Origin: CAYZED01 sp964477445
Lineage (GTDB): Bacteria; Bacillota; Clostridia; Lutisporales; Lutisporaceae
Assembly (NCBI GenBank): GCA_964477445.1
Contig: CAYZED010000007.1
Location: 1 to 64,000 of the forward strand
Length of the DNA stretch: 64,000 nucleotides
Direction: 5' to 3'
Part shown: positions 63,601 to 64,000 of the stretch, piece after piece
Numbering within the stretch: position 1 is the first letter of the stretch
Layout: every line of letters begins with the position of its first letter
Position numbers and translations under genes: made by a program
Notes under the pieces: generated by a model
The model's database searches: none
Told to the model about the DNA's origin: nothing
Seen by the model: only the letters and a program-made list of their open reading frames with translations

Positions 63601-64000
63601 TTTCAATGACACAACCCTTTTTTAATATTAAATTCGCGTAAAGGGCATACTCGCCTGTTGCCACAATGGCATAGGCTTTTTTTGATTCTTCATAAAACTC
63701 GAATCTTTCATATAGTTTAAATCCTTTAAAGTCTGGACAAGCCTTTCTAATTTCGATTTCATATTCATCCCAAATAGTAGGTCTTTCGCTGCCTGCTTCA
63801 ACATTCATTAAAGAAACTACATTTCCTGCTTTGCTATCAAGTGGAAATAATTTGAGTATCGCCTTAATAATCTTTACTGTACCATGCCCATCTGCTCTAA
63901 TTATTCTCTTTGCGCAAGTCTCAGCTGGAAAATTACCATCCGCAATAACTATTTCATCTCCGTGACCCATTTCCATCAAGATTTTTAACAAATCAGGAGA
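63578..64000 (-). CDS. RbsD/FucU-family sugar mutarotase (N-terminus beyond the window)
   Basis: The visible part has about 140 residues and is open to the window edge, where SPDLLKILMEMGHGDEIVIAD shows that the true start lies outside. The GHGDEIVIADGNFPAE motif with its catalytic histidine, and the terminal ATGEYALYANLILKKG, match FucU (L-fucose mutarotase) better than RbsD. Such enzymes speed the exchange of sugar anomers after uptake. It overlaps the next gene by 8 nt. Confidence 0.85.
   Translation of the reverse strand, partial: SPDLLKILMEMGHGDEIVIADGNFPAETCAKRIIRADGHGTVKIIKAILKLFPLDSKAGNVVSLMNVEAGSERPTIWDEYEIEIRKACPDFKGFKLYERFEFYEESKKAYAIVATGEYALYANLILKKGCVIEMEEDRFE

Overview
The window comes from a low-GC Gram-positive bacterium, most likely an anaerobic member of Clostridia. 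Most genes are clearly AT-rich, with strong AGGAGG-type ribosome sites and frequent TTG and GTG starts. The division and cell-wall cluster has a Firmicutes layout (mraZ-rsmH-ftsL-pbp ... ftsZ, with ylxW/ylxX/sbp relatives). No tRNA, rRNA or CRISPR array was seen. Four runs of exactly ten N (11477, 14245, 20596, 34787) are contig joins. Each falls inside a conserved gene, and length arithmetic indicates that all four genes are intact.

Layout. (1) 1-9.3 kb is accessory. It holds a GC-rich sulfatase, the scar of an ISL3-type insertion sequence that truncates a subtilase-Rhs gene, a second large secreted subtilase with Cys/His repeats, and a Fic-cupin cassette flanked by related direct repeats. 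(2) 9.3-17.3 kb, all on the minus strand, holds ftsZ, nrdR (with a candidate NrdR box), a Nudix hydrolase, cysK, cysE, a PhoP/PhoR-type two-component system and a DUF512 radical-SAM protein. (3) 17.4-36.1 kb is the dcw cluster on the minus strand: mraZ, rsmH, ftsL, a class B PBP, a DUF1189 protein, a YfcE-type phosphoesterase, a divergent MurE-like ligase, an ATP-grasp ligase, murF, mraY, murD, ftsW, murG, ftsQ, two DUF881 proteins and sbp, leading to ftsZ. An orphan FliD-like gene lies inside it on the opposite strand. murB, murC and ftsA are absent here. (4) 36.4-64 kb, all minus strand, is a catabolic region.

In the catabolic region a consensus promoter with three copies of a 16-bp palindrome starts a likely 13-gene operon: oppABCDF, serine hydrolase, M32 carboxypeptidase, GH38 alpha-mannosidase, a fused ROK kinase/mannose-6-phosphate isomerase, SGNH hydrolase, PAF-acetylhydrolase-like esterase, MFS transporter and amidohydrolase. 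It ends at a strong terminator at 36.35 kb. The gene set suggests import of mannosylated peptides or oligosaccharides, trimming of both peptide and sugar, and delivery of mannose to glycolysis as fructose-6-phosphate. Upstream lies a second set: a FucU-type mutarotase, serine hydrolase, D-aminoacylase, GH1 glycosidase, L-serine dehydratase, MFS transporter and a second D-aminoacylase.

The most unusual points are the MurE-like ligase that has lost the amino-acid recognition motifs and sits next to an ATP-grasp ligase, the kinase-isomerase fusion that has lost the ROK zinc site, the three-operator promoter, and in-frame 15- and 18-bp tandem repeats inside housekeeping genes.
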